A stretch of DNA of 61,683 nucleotides from Planifilum fimeticola (GTDB taxonomy: Bacteria; Bacillota; Bacilli; Thermoactinomycetales; DSM-44946): the NCBI RefSeq assembly GCF_003001905.1, contig NZ_PVNE01000022.1, forward strand, positions 1-61,683, read 5' to 3'. Made by a program: the position numbers and the translations under genes. Below the pieces are notes generated by a model that searched no databases, was not told the origin of the DNA, and saw only the letters and a program-made list of their open reading frames with translations. This document shows positions 27,648 to 36,831 of the stretch, in pieces (the first letter of the stretch is position 1; each line of letters begins with the position of its first letter).

Positions 27648-29390
27648 CTAACGGGGTACGGGATAGGAATCGACGATCCGGCCCGAACTCGAGGGAATCA
27701 GCTCCATCCGGTCGTCGCCGGCAACAATCACTTGTTGAAGTTCAAAGGGCCTGTCATCATAAACCCACACATGACTGCGGCTTCCCTGCATCACGGAGAT
27801 CCGGAGTCCCCCGGACGCGTTGGAGAGGACGACCGTCGACTCCCTCCCGGGCTCCCAATCCCATCCGACGCGGGAGGAAGCGATCTCTCCCTCATCATTT
27901 TCGTATAGGCGCAGGTAGCCATCCCTGCCCCAGACCAACAACAAATTCGACTCCCCGGAGGAAAGGACCAGTTGCACCGGATCGGACGCATCCCCTTCGG
28001 GACGAAGGAACCGGAAGGAATAGGGGGCCTTATTGACCCGCACCCGTGAGGAGCGGCCCATTTTCCACCGGTCCCCCTGAATCAGCGCGCTGCCCTGGGA
28101 CAACTGCCATGAGCTTTTCTTCTCCCTTTCGCCGTAAGCGATCACCTCGGACCGGAGGAGTTTCGTTCCCTCCCCTCCCTGAAAGTGGATCTGAAAATTG
28201 TGTTCCGCCGGAGTGTTTCCCACGGCCACCCAGCGGCGGGTGTCATCCTTTTTCCAGATGGAGTAGCGGATCGGTTTATCGGGAATATAGGTGATTTCGA
28301 AGTTGTAAACACTTCCCTCCTCAACCGAGAGCATCCCTTCGGAGTCGACCAGCGAATACCATATGTCGGGGCTGGACATCAACACCAACAGACGCCCCTC
28401 GTCGACGGAAAAACCGTACGAATTGCGGTATTCCCGGTTTGTCAACATCACCGAAAAGGGCTGGCCTTTCCGCGGGATGAAGGACCCGCGGATGAGGGAA
28501 GCGCCTTGAATTTTCTCCGGCCACACATACTCCTGTCTCCTGTCATCGAAGGAGATGCCCGCCCTCTGCATATCATCCGGCTGCTCCTTTGCCTGCGATT
28601 CCGAGAGGGTCCATATCCCGTAGATCCCCCCGGCCAACAGCGCGAGGGAGATGGCGGCCGCCAGCAGCCCCTTTTTCCATCGCATCAGCGGATTTGCGGG
28701 CGTCCGCTTCGGGGGCGGCTCCTGCTCCCGCTTCATGCGGAGAATCTCCTCTTGAACCCGCTTCAAAATTTCTTTGCGCGAATGTTTGGGGTTCAGACTG
28801 TCCGCCACCAACGCCCGAAGCGGTTCGGGGATCCGCTCATGAACGACGGCCTTATCGGGTCCTTCCCCCTTTTTCGGAAACCCGCCCGTCAACAAAAAGA
28901 AGAGGAGTTCACGCCATTTTTCTTCCGGCGGTTCCGTATACCCTTTGATCCAGAGAAAGAGAAAATAAGGCTCGCCGTTCTCCAGGCAGACGTTGCGCGG
29001 ATCACAGGTGCTTGCAAGGGGCAGGGATTGCTCCTCCAACTCCTCCAGGGTGGACAGCAGCTTCCGGCAGACTTCCAGGGCGAGCAACGGTTTCATCGGC
29101 GCTTTCTCGCTGACCACGGTGGACAGCGGGTCCCCGCGCAGGGGCGGGTGAATCAGTTTTACCCGTTGTTTCTCATAGATGACATCCAGGATGGATGACA
29201 CGTGGCGAAGATCCACCTTGAGGGCGGAAGCGGCTCGGGGCGGGAGCGGTTTCCGCAGGGGGATCTCCTGAACATACACCACGGTTCCATCCCCCGTCTC
29301 GGCCTGAAAAAGCTGATTCGAGCCGAACCGGAACACGTCCTTCACCTGAAACCGCCGATCTCCGGCCGAAAACCCGTGAGTTTCCTTCAC
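27648..29390 (-). CDS. Single-pass membrane protein with degenerate protein-kinase domain
   Basis: A 580-residue protein of unknown function. Residues 1-235 look like a eukaryotic-type kinase fold that lost catalysis: an N-lobe-like segment (RFQVKDVFRFGSNQLFQAE), the position of the catalytic loop reads STCDPRNVCLENGEPYFLF instead of HRDxxxxN, and no DFG is seen. A transmembrane helix (about 247-266) follows, then about 310 residues of beta-rich outer domain with no family I know. GTG start after GAGGGGGTCAT. Read as a pseudokinase sensor or scaffold; inference. Confidence 0.6.
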   Translation of the reverse strand: MKETHGFSAGDRRFQVKDVFRFGSNQLFQAETGDGTVVYVQEIPLRKPLPPRAASALKVDLRHVSSILDVIYEKQRVKLIHPPLRGDPLSTVVSEKAPMKPLLALEVCRKLLSTLEELEEQSLPLASTCDPRNVCLENGEPYFLFLWIKGYTEPPEEKWRELLFFLLTGGFPKKGEGPDKAVVHERIPEPLRALVADSLNPKHSRKEILKRVQEEILRMKREQEPPPKRTPANPLMRWKKGLLAAAISLALLAGGIYGIWTLSESQAKEQPDDMQRAGISFDDRRQEYVWPEKIQGASLIRGSFIPRKGQPFSVMLTNREYRNSYGFSVDEGRLLVLMSSPDIWYSLVDSEGMLSVEEGSVYNFEITYIPDKPIRYSIWKKDDTRRWVAVGNTPAEHNFQIHFQGGEGTKLLRSEVIAYGEREKKSSWQLSQGSALIQGDRWKMGRSSRVRVNKAPYSFRFLRPEGDASDPVQLVLSSGESNLLLVWGRDGYLRLYENDEGEIASSRVGWDWEPGRESTVVLSNASGGLRISVMQGSRSHVWVYDDRPFELQQVIVAGDDRMELIPSSSGRIVDSYPVPR

Positions 29391-29569
29391 ATGACCCCCT
29401 CTTTTCCGTTTTGTGCTGCGATGTTGAAATGGTAAAAATATGAAATTACTTGAAAATACAGACTATATAAGGCCTGTAAGAGAAAAAGACCCTCCTTTCA
29501 ATTATACAAGAAAATCTTAACCTTAAACAGAATCCATGGAATCCACTTCCGTTTCATTCGACATCCCGC

Positions 29570-29596
29570 AAAAAGCCGACGCCTACAGGCGCCGGC
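29570..29596 (-). terminator. Terminator after the S9 peptidase gene
   Basis: GCCGGCGCCT/AGGCGTCGGC hairpin (29575-29596) followed on the minus strand by TTTTT. Confidence 0.85.
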
Positions 29597-29622
29597 GAAA
29601 CATATTTCCTCTGAAAAACAGC

Positions 29623-31434
29623 TTACACCGTCTTCCCGCTTCCGCTCTCCCTGTGCCGTTCCAAAAACTCGAGGATGCGGCGATACACCCGGATCTCGTT
29701 CTCCTTCTTCGAAAACCCGTGTCCTTCGTCCTCCAACACAAGGTATTCCACGTCAACTCCCCTGTTCCGCAGGGCGGCGACGATTTGATCCGACTCCGCC
29801 CTCACCACCCGGGGATCGTTGGCACCCTGGATGATGAGCATCGGCTTTTTCATGTTTTCCAGGTACGTGATCGGGGAATCCTCAATCAGTTTTTCCCTGT
29901 CTTCCACCGGATCCCCGACCACCTGCTTCATGGACGGCTTCCAGAAATCGGGGACCGAATCGATAAAGGTAAACAGATTCCCGGGTCCGAAAAGATCGAC
30001 GGCGGCGCGCATGTATTCAGGGTGACGTCCGGCCAGAAGCAGGGTCATATATCCGCCGTAGCTGCCGCCGACGACAAACAGCTTATCCCTCTCCGCGATC
30101 CCCTGCCGAAAGAGCCACTCCATCCCCGCCACACAGTCTCGGAGGGGGCCTCCCCCCCAATCCCTTTCCACCAGCTTGCAGAAGCGCTTGCCGTATCCGG
30201 TGCTGCCGCGAAAGTTGGGGGCGAAAATCGTATAGCCCCGGGCGAGGAGAAATTGGAACAGCGCCCGGAACCGCTTGCGCTCCGCCCACTGGGGACCGCC
30301 GTGGGGCCAAAAGATCGCGTGCCCGTTGGCCGTCTCCGGCTTCGCCCGAAAGAGGAGCGCCTCGATCTCCTGTCCGTCAAAGGAAGGATAGGTGACCACT
30401 TCGGGCTCCACCATGGCCTCCCTGGAAACGCCCATCACCCGGTTGTCCGTTAGCGCTTCCCAGTCGCCGCCCGGCCGCTTCCGGAAGAGGTTCGGGGGCA
30501 TGGTCGCACCGCGCCCGAGCAGGTAAAGGGTTCCGCTTTCGGCGACGTGCAGCTGATCCACGATATCCACCGGCAACGGAACGGAATCGAGGGTTTGGTC
30601 ATCGACGCGGAAGGCATACAACTTGTCCGATACCCCTTTGACGGTGGAAACGTACAGCGTGCGGCTCGGAGCGTGCCACTTCAGATGCGCGGCCGCTTCC
30701 TTTTCAAAGGTGACCACGGGGGCGAACTCCCTTTTTTCAAGATCAAAGCCGGCCACGTATGCGTACTCTTCGTCGTAGTCGGTGACAAAATACAAATGGT
30801 TCTCACTGGTATAGACGGCGCTGGATACAGTGTGCGCCTTTTCGGGATCCGGCGTGAGGGGGATCGCCTCGTCCCCCTTCTTGGCAAAACCGCGCTGGTG
30901 CGTATTGCTGAGCCACTGGACCCAGGCAAAACCGGTCTCCTCCGGACTGACGGCAAGCAAATGTACCGAGGCCTCACTGCCGACCAGCAGGACTTCGCTT
31001 TTCCCTTCCACCAGATCATGGCGGCAAATATTCAGAAAGGTGGGATTGCCCCGGCTCGTGTTGTAGTAGATGCGCTCCCCGTCCTCCGACAGATGGGTGA
31101 CATAAAACTTCTCCTTCGCCTGCGGCTTCAGCAGAGGAAGGGGATCCCCGCCATCCGGCGGCAGCGCGTAGACGTGAAAGTTTTCGTCCCCGTCCCGGTC
31201 AAACCCGGCAATGATGAAGCGCCCTTTCGGATCGATCCAGACATATCCGGCGTCCTGGTCCACCGATGTCAAAGGATAGGGAAACATCCGGGGCAGGTCC
31301 ATGGCCCACAAATTGAATTTTCCTCCCAGATTGCCGGCGAAGACGAGCTGGTTTTCGTCCTTGCTGACGGCGAAAAGCGTGATGTCGAAGGTCCGAAAAA
31401 ACTGCTCCGCGGTCGGCTTGGGAAACGAAAGCAT
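29623..31434 (-). CDS. S9 family (acylaminoacyl-peptidase-like) serine peptidase
   Basis: A 603-residue cytoplasmic peptidase: an N-terminal beta-propeller (about 1-340, repeated blade motifs such as GRFIIAGFDRDGDENF) and a C-terminal alpha/beta-hydrolase. Catalytic Ser lies in GGSYGGYM (about 459), Asp probably in GANDPRVV (about 543) and His in DEGHGFSKKEN (about 578). Family members release blocked or Pro-containing N-terminal residues from peptides. It begins 61 bases after pxpC on the same strand and is probably the last gene of the pxpBAC operon. SD GGAGGAG. Confidence 0.88.
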   Translation of the reverse strand: MLSFPKPTAEQFFRTFDITLFAVSKDENQLVFAGNLGGKFNLWAMDLPRMFPYPLTSVDQDAGYVWIDPKGRFIIAGFDRDGDENFHVYALPPDGGDPLPLLKPQAKEKFYVTHLSEDGERIYYNTSRGNPTFLNICRHDLVEGKSEVLLVGSEASVHLLAVSPEETGFAWVQWLSNTHQRGFAKKGDEAIPLTPDPEKAHTVSSAVYTSENHLYFVTDYDEEYAYVAGFDLEKREFAPVVTFEKEAAAHLKWHAPSRTLYVSTVKGVSDKLYAFRVDDQTLDSVPLPVDIVDQLHVAESGTLYLLGRGATMPPNLFRKRPGGDWEALTDNRVMGVSREAMVEPEVVTYPSFDGQEIEALLFRAKPETANGHAIFWPHGGPQWAERKRFRALFQFLLARGYTIFAPNFRGSTGYGKRFCKLVERDWGGGPLRDCVAGMEWLFRQGIAERDKLFVVGGSYGGYMTLLLAGRHPEYMRAAVDLFGPGNLFTFIDSVPDFWKPSMKQVVGDPVEDREKLIEDSPITYLENMKKPMLIIQGANDPRVVRAESDQIVAALRNRGVDVEYLVLEDEGHGFSKKENEIRVYRRILEFLERHRESGSGKTV

Positions 31435-31494
31435 GAGGCATCTCCTCCCTTTTTCGAAAATCGGGGGGCGGGCCGTCCGTCGCCCCCGCTCTTC

Positions 31495-32451
31495 TCACCC
31501 GTTCCTTCCCGCCGCTTCCAACCTCTGCAGAAAATATTCCTGCCGGATGGCCAACTCCTGGGCGGCCTTGATGCCGATCTCCCGAAAGGAAACGAGACCG
31601 CCAGGAGGAAATTGGGCCATTTTCGGCAGGTCCACGGAGATCACCGCGGCGATCTTGGCGTACCCTCCCGTCGTCTGACGATCCGCCATCAGGACGATCG
31701 GCTGGCCGTCCGCCGGTACCTGGACGGCCCCCATGGAGACGGCGTCCGAAAGGATGTCGGCCGACTCCCGGTGTTCGATTTCCGGTCCCCGAAGGCGGAT
31801 TCCCATTCGGTCGGACTGGGGCGTCACCTGATATTTACTCCCGAGGAAGGTCCGGATCCCCTTTGGCGTAAAGGCGTCTTCCTGGGGGCCGAGGATGACC
31901 CGAACCTCATCCTCCTTGTTCCATCGGGGAATCTGATCGGCGGAAAGGCTTCGGCCCGAGCGGTGGAGAACAGCACCTCCGTCTCCCCGCTCCAAGATGT
32001 CCCCCCGGCGGAGAGGACTGCCCCGCATGCCTCCGATTCCCGCCCGGACGTAGGTGGATTTGCTCCCCATCACATCTTCTGCGCAAAGTCCGCCGGCCAC
32101 CGCCAGATAGGCCCGCACTCCGCTCGACGCACCCCGGAAGCGAAGAACGCTGCCCCGCTCCAGCACAAAGCTTTTCCACAGGGGGGCGGGAACGCCGTCC
32201 ACCGTCGGACCCAGATCGGCACCGCACAGGGCGATGACGATATCATCCAATGCCTTCAGTTCGGGACCCGTCATCGTCATCTCCAATCCCGCCTCCCCTC
32301 TCCGGTTGCCCACAAGGCAGTTGGCCACCTGCAGGGAAAAGGCGTCCATCGCCCCCGCCACCACCATGCCGGTGTGCTGGAATCCGGTTCGTCCCAAATC
32401 TTGCACTGTGGTCAACAGTCCCGGTTGCAACACTTCCAACGCAGGTTTCAT
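31495..32451 (-). CDS. pxpC: 5-oxoprolinase subunit C
   Basis: A 318-residue subunit of the ATP-dependent 5-oxoprolinase that opens pyroglutamate to glutamate (PxpABC; the KipA homologue). Typical features: QPGLLTTVQDLGRTGFQHTGM at the start and TSGGYAKIAAVISVDLP-like ATTGGYPKIA motif (TTGGYAKIA) late. I start at MKPALEVL; 35 upstream in-frame codons have no SD and no homology. Part of pxpB-pxpA-pxpC, 120 bases after pxpA. Confidence 0.92.
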   Translation of the reverse strand: MKPALEVLQPGLLTTVQDLGRTGFQHTGMVVAGAMDAFSLQVANCLVGNRRGEAGLEMTMTGPELKALDDIVIALCGADLGPTVDGVPAPLWKSFVLERGSVLRFRGASSGVRAYLAVAGGLCAEDVMGSKSTYVRAGIGGMRGSPLRRGDILERGDGGAVLHRSGRSLSADQIPRWNKEDEVRVILGPQEDAFTPKGIRTFLGSKYQVTPQSDRMGIRLRGPEIEHRESADILSDAVSMGAVQVPADGQPIVLMADRQTTGGYAKIAAVISVDLPKMAQFPPGGLVSFREIGIKAAQELAIRQEYFLQRLEAAGRNG

Positions 32452-32571
32452 CGTTTCCGATCCAATCCTTTCATGGGAAAAAGGGGTGGAATTCGGTTCG
32501 GTCGAATGCCGGCAAAGGGAAGCCGCGGCACCCTCCCGCCGGGCCATCCGGTTCATCCGTCCATGCGCGGG

Positions 32572-33354
32572 TCAGGACGAACCGAGCCACTCCCCGACCT
32601 TCCGGATCTCGACGCCCTCCGACTGCAACGCCTCCCGGAGTCGACGGGCAAAGGCCAGGGCCTGGGGCTCGTCCCCGTGCACGCAGATGGTGTCGGCGCG
32701 GATGGAAATCTCCGTCCCATCCACGGCGGTGACCTTTTTCTCCTTTACCATGCGAAGAACCCGTCTCACCGCCTCCTCCGGATCGCGGACCATCGCCCGG
32801 GGATCGGTGCGGGGAGTCAGCGTGCCGTCCGGTTGGTACGTCCGATCGGCAAACACCTCTTCAGCCACCGTCAGCCCCGCGGCTCTCCCCGCCTCGACCA
32901 GGAGGCTTCCCGCGAGGCCGAACAAAATCAGACCGGAATCGACGGCGGCCACCGCTTCGGCAATGGCGGAAGCGATCCGCCGGTCCCGACAAGCCATGTT
33001 GTACAAGGCGCCGTGGGGCTTCACATGTTGCAGCCGCTTTCCGCAGGTGCGGGCGAAGGCGGCGAGGGCTCCCACCTGATACACCGTCATGTTGTAAACG
33101 TCCTTCGGATCCAGTTCCATCCGCCGGCGACCAAAGCCCAAAAGGTCCGGCAGGCCGGGATGGGCTCCCAGTCCGACTCCCTTTTCCGCGGCCGCCTTTA
33201 CGGTACGCCCCATCACGTTGTGGTCTCCGGCGTGATAACCGCAGGCGATGTTGGCGGACGTGACAAAACGGAGAACCTCCTCATCCCGGCCGAGGGTGTA
33301 GGCGCCAAAGCTCTCTCCCAAATCCGAATTCAAGTCCACCATCCAAGGGCTCAT
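32572..33354 (-). CDS. pxpA: 5-oxoprolinase subunit A (LamB/YcsF family)
   Basis: A 260-residue protein with the family signature DLNSDLGESFG at the N-terminus, SANIACGYHAGDH (about 33), LGAHPGLPD and HVKPHGALYNM (about 110). It phosphorylates or transforms 5-oxoproline together with PxpBC. It overlaps the pxpB stop by 4 bases (ATGA), so translation is coupled. Length normal. Confidence 0.95.
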   Translation of the reverse strand: MSPWMVDLNSDLGESFGAYTLGRDEEVLRFVTSANIACGYHAGDHNVMGRTVKAAAEKGVGLGAHPGLPDLLGFGRRRMELDPKDVYNMTVYQVGALAAFARTCGKRLQHVKPHGALYNMACRDRRIASAIAEAVAAVDSGLILFGLAGSLLVEAGRAAGLTVAEEVFADRTYQPDGTLTPRTDPRAMVRDPEEAVRRVLRMVKEKKVTAVDGTEISIRADTICVHGDEPQALAFARRLREALQSEGVEIRKVGEWLGSS

Positions 33355-34088
33355 GCCTCTTCTCCTCCCGTGTATTCCCGAATTTCCAGCGTATACGTCC
33401 CCCGGCGCACCCGTTCTTCGATCTCCCGGTATTCCTCCTCACCCACCGGCTCAAAGCGGAGCCGATCCCCCATCCGGAGCAGAATCGGCTCCTCCCGGCA
33501 GGGATCATAGAGCCGTACGGGGGTCCGTCCGATCAACCGCCAGCCTCCCGGCGTCTCCAAGGGATACACGCCGGTCTGATTCCCGGCGATCCCCACCGAT
33601 CCCGCCGGAATGCGGGAGCGCGGCCGTTCCAGCCGAGGCGCGGCGATTTCCCGCGACATCCCGCCCAAATAGGGGAATCCCGGGACAAAGCCCATCATGT
33701 AAACGAGGTAATCGCGTCCGCTGTGCAGGCGGATCACCTCCTCCGGCGACAGTCCGTTATGTTCCGCCACGAAGGACAGATCCGGCCCCCACTCCCCGCC
33801 GTAAACCGTCGGCAGCACGACCAGCCTCGCAGGGGGAAGATGAACCCGGTCCAGATCGGCCGCCAGGTCCGCCAGTCGCTTTGCCAGCTCCTCATACCGA
33901 ATCACGTGGGGTTGATAAAAAACGGTGACGGATCCGTATGTGGGCACCCACTCGACAACGCCGGGAGGGGCATTCTTTTCCAGATGGTGACAAAAACCGC
34001 GCACCCGGCGGTGAACATCCGGATGAATCACATCTCCCAGGCGCACTGTCACCGCCGCATCCCCCAGCGGTTTCACGGACAGGATCAC
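33351..34088 (-). CDS. pxpB: 5-oxoprolinase subunit B
   Basis: A 245-residue KipI homologue with the family features: PLGDAAVTVRLGD at the start, YLVYMMGFVPGFPYLGG (about 121) and PAGSVGIAGNQTGVYP (about 157) with the TPGGWRLIGRTP end. I begin at GTG 34088, which follows GGGAGGGAG; the frame stays open for 86 codons upstream without a start signal. First gene of the pxpBAC-S9 peptidase operon. Confidence 0.93.
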   Translation of the reverse strand: MILSVKPLGDAAVTVRLGDVIHPDVHRRVRGFCHHLEKNAPPGVVEWVPTYGSVTVFYQPHVIRYEELAKRLADLAADLDRVHLPPARLVVLPTVYGGEWGPDLSFVAEHNGLSPEEVIRLHSGRDYLVYMMGFVPGFPYLGGMSREIAAPRLERPRSRIPAGSVGIAGNQTGVYPLETPGGWRLIGRTPVRLYDPCREEPILLRMGDRLRFEPVGEEEYREIEERVRRGTYTLEIREYTGGEEA

Positions 34089-35206
34089 CGCACTCCCTCC
34101 CTTCCGAAAATGGCCATGGCGGCAGCACGCCGGACAGACCGCCCGTCCGGGGCGGAAAATCCCTGCGACAGCCGGGCGTCGCCCCGCACGGCGATGCTGA
34201 CGCGGCAACATGTTTTTCCTTCTACTCTTTCTTCTTGATTCCTTTTCAACATCCAGCGATTTGCGAACGGATATGTAGAATACAACGCAAATGGCACCCT
34301 CTCCCGCCGGACGACTTCCCCGGCTCACCGGCCAACCTTGAACCAAAGGTTACAAACGGAGCAGTTGCATGCATCCAGTCGACGAATTCATCGGCGCGCT
34401 TTTCCGCAATTCAACCGGAAAAGGGATCGGACGTTTCATTTCTCATTCTCCTTCTCCCTACGGAATCCTTTCTCAAGGAAAGAGAATCCATGCAAAAGGA
34501 CCCGAATTCCTCCCGTTCACGGCACCGGGACGCCGTGGCGGACGATGTTCGATCGGACGAAGATGAAAGGCAGAAGGACGGACGCTACCGAAGACGGACG
34601 GGCAGAACGAAAAACCCGCGGACTCTTCCGTCGGTTTTCCGGCCTCCGACGGTGGACGGTCCTCCTCTGCGCGGCACGGAAATCTTTCCACGCCGCGCCG
34701 TGACCAGCCGCTCCCCCAGGACGGGAAGAGCATCGGCGATGCGGCGCCTGATCCCCGGCTATCCGACTCGAAAGTTGCGGCAGACGGCCATGCGCATCCG
34801 GATGATTTCTATCCCGCTGCATCCGGCGCTAACATGAAGGCGATGCCATCCGCAGCCTCTTTGAAGCCCCGTTTATTGGGCAGAGAATCCATGCTGACTT
34901 CCCGGCCAACAACATACCATCTCCTTAATTAATAGAGGGATGCGACGCTCTCCATGTGAATTTATTCACATATACGGCGGTTGATCGAACGCCCACATCC
35001 CTGACACGGAGGTCAAGAGTCCTAAAAAAAAAAGCCGTTCCCCACATCGCGCCGCGCGAATCGATCCTTTCGCCGGCGAAATGTATGGAAACGGCCTTCA
35101 CCAAAAGGGAGGATTGCCTGACGGACGGACCCCGTTGCTGGCGGCAGCAGAAAAAGGGTGCGATGACACGGCAGGGGAATAAGCTTTCTTTTGCGTTTCC
35201 GGCGCA
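34089..35206 (-). other. Coding-poor region, possibly a decayed gene
   Basis: About 1.1 kb without a convincing intact gene. Plus-strand frames near 34490-34910 contain a stretch with an SD-like AAGGAAAGAG before an ATG at 34490 and protein-like segments that jump frame (for example DSKVAADGHAHPDDFYPA near 34766), which may be a gene broken by frameshifts. The right part is AT-rich and holds a Rex/FNR-like palindrome (34955-34970). No known family seen. Confidence 0.4.
34955..34970. promoter_or_regulatory. Rex/FNR-like palindrome
   Basis: TGTGAATTTATTCACA: a perfect 6-bp inverted repeat with a 4-base centre. It matches the Rex operator core TGTGAA-N4-TTCACA and also the CRP/FNR form TGTGA-N6-TCACA. 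rex is encoded at 22.8 kb. The regulated gene is unclear. Confidence 0.55.
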
Positions 35207-35407
35207 TCACGATGCCTTCCGCCCGGCGCTCTCCCCTTCCTCCGTCAACTCCCTCTGTTCATCCGCCGTGTATCGGGGTGCGTAACCCGTTCCGCATCGG
35301 GCGCAAACCAGATACGGCACCTTCAGCGGGTAACCGTCATCGCAGCAATGATAATACTCTTCGCGGAACTCCACCCGGATCTTCTCGTTGCAGCAGGGAG
35401 AAAGCAT
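35207..35407 (-). CDS. Small zinc-ribbon-like protein
   Basis: A 66-residue protein with paired cysteines in the first half (MLSPCC...), a central HCCDDGYP and YLVCARCGTGY, i.e. CC, CC and CxxC spaced so that they could bind one zinc. Function unknown. I start at MLSPCC because GGAGGAGAT stands 5 bases upstream. It lies alone between two FNR/Rex-like palindromes, so redox control is possible. Confidence 0.6.
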   Translation of the reverse strand: MLSPCCNEKIRVEFREEYYHCCDDGYPLKVPYLVCARCGTGYAPRYTADEQRELTEEGESAGRKAS

Positions 35408-35533
35408 CGGGATCTCCTCCATATTGTTATTCTCATCACATATTCAAACCGACCGACGTTTGCCCAATGCTCAATATACCAATTGCTACAAGGTTCTTTA
35501 TCTACATGATAAGGGAATCGGGATAAAGTATAA

Positions 35534-35549
35534 TGTGATATCATTCACA
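35534..35549. promoter_or_regulatory. CRP/FNR-like palindrome upstream of the zinc-ribbon gene
   Basis: TGTGATATCATTCACA has the TGTGA-N6-TCACA symmetry. It sits about 130 bases upstream of the 66-residue gene, beside an AT-rich TATACT on the minus strand. Confidence 0.45.
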
Positions 35550-35632
35550 AATAGCTCCTCGTTCACAGAAATTCCATATCTTTTCAGTCCGCGTCCCCTT
35601 GAGCGCGCGTGAAAAAATCCCCGCCTCCAAAC

Positions 35633-35661
35633 AAAAAACCCGCGGGAAGTTTTCCCGCGGG
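35633..35661 (-). terminator. Terminator after the CAP-domain gene
   Basis: CCCGCGGGAA/TTCCCGCGGG hairpin (35639-35661) with TTTTTT on the minus strand (35633-35638). Confidence 0.9.
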
Positions 35662-35674
35662 CGAGGGCTCCGCA

Positions 35675-36541
35675 TCATTTGCTGATGAATTGTTGGGTCC
35701 AATAATGTCCGTACGGGCCTCCCTTGGCGTAACCCACCCCGATGTGGGTGAACTGGGAACTCAAAATGTTGGCGCGGTGGCCGCTGCTGTTCATCCAACC
35801 CTTGACCGCAGCCTCCGGCGTCGGATAGCCGGCGGCGATATTTTCACCCGCGGCCCGGTATTGGATGCCGAACTTTCTCATCATGTCAAAGGGAGAGCCG
35901 TAGGTGGGAGAATCGTGGGAGAAATACCCGTTGTCCCGCATGTCCTCCGACTTGACGCGGGCCACCTTGGACAATTCGACATCCACCTTCAGAGGCGCCA
36001 GCCCCCGTTGGGACCGTTCCTGGTTGACCAGTTCAACCACTTTCCTTTCGAAGGACGAGAGGGCGTTTACAGAAGCGTCCGCCTTGGAAGCGGAGGGTTG
36101 CGGCTGACTCTTTTGGTCCGCCACCGCCACTGACGGTTTTTCTTGCCCGGAGGGTCGGGCATCCGACTTCCCGTCCCCGGATCTCTCCTGCTCCGGCTTG
36201 TTGCTTTCATCCTTCTTGCGGGTGTCCTTCGCCTTCTCCTTCAGCGGCTTTTCGCCGCTTTTATCCGGTTTCTCCTGTTTCAGTACAATGTCATCGCCGT
36301 CACCGAAAACCTCCTCCGAATCCGCGGAACCCGGTAGGGCGGCCGGATCATCGGAAGCTTCCGCGGTTTCGGTCGGTTGCGAAGGTTTATCCTTTTCGAA
36401 GAAAACACCCGCCGCCTGGGCGTACAACACCCCCGAGAAAAGGAACAAAACCAATACGATCAACCCGTAATAAACGGGGAATCTTCTCCGCTTTCGTCTC
36501 ATCCTCCTGGGAGGCAGGGGTCCGTTGACCATGGGATTCAA
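35675..36541 (-). CDS. Membrane-anchored CAP (SCP-like) domain protein
   Basis: A 288-residue protein: a basic start, one transmembrane helix (about 25-45), a charged low-complexity linker of about 110 residues (Lys/Glu/Pro/Ser) and a C-terminal CAP domain of about 125 residues. The CAP signature is visible as VNQERSQRGLAPLKVD, YFSHDSP, AGENIAAGYPTPEAAVKGW, and SSGHRANIL with GHYWTQQF at the end. Such YkwD-like proteins are common in spore-formers; function unproven. The start is TTG with AAGGAGGAG 7 bases upstream; longer starts have no SD. Confidence 0.82.
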   Translation of the reverse strand: MNPMVNGPLPPRRMRRKRRRFPVYYGLIVLVLFLFSGVLYAQAAGVFFEKDKPSQPTETAEASDDPAALPGSADSEEVFGDGDDIVLKQEKPDKSGEKPLKEKAKDTRKKDESNKPEQERSGDGKSDARPSGQEKPSVAVADQKSQPQPSASKADASVNALSSFERKVVELVNQERSQRGLAPLKVDVELSKVARVKSEDMRDNGYFSHDSPTYGSPFDMMRKFGIQYRAAGENIAAGYPTPEAAVKGWMNSSGHRANILSSQFTHIGVGYAKGGPYGHYWTQQFISK

Positions 36542-36742
36542 ACAGGAACTCCTCCTTCCATGGGGTTTGACATCCATAAGAAGTAATGGATCGTCCTTTT
36601 TCACTATGAAAAACGGTATCAGTCGTTAGTTAAGATTCACAGAACGGAGAATTTCCTATAAATACCGTTTAATTGTCGCCGGAAACGCCCGTTACAGCGC
36701 CCCTTTGAGGAAGGTTCGAAATTTGGACGCGAGCCCGATCCG

Positions 36743-36795
36743 AAAAAAAGCGCCGACGGTCGATTTGGCCTTCGCGCCCATCGACCCGACGGCGC
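36743..36795 (-). terminator. Terminator after the phosphatase-like membrane protein gene
   Basis: GCGCCGTCGGGTCGAT and ATCGACCGTCGGCGC arms form a long hairpin (36750-36795), followed on the minus strand by TTTTTTT (36743-36749). Confidence 0.9.
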
Positions 36796-36831
36796 TTCTA
36801 GGCAGTGGGCCGGCTCGGCACCCGTCCCGGA

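Noticed and set aside
30547-33510. A 987-codon open frame on the plus strand
   Set aside because: It runs antisense to the S9 peptidase, pxpC and pxpA, which carry clear family motifs. High GC gives long shadow frames.
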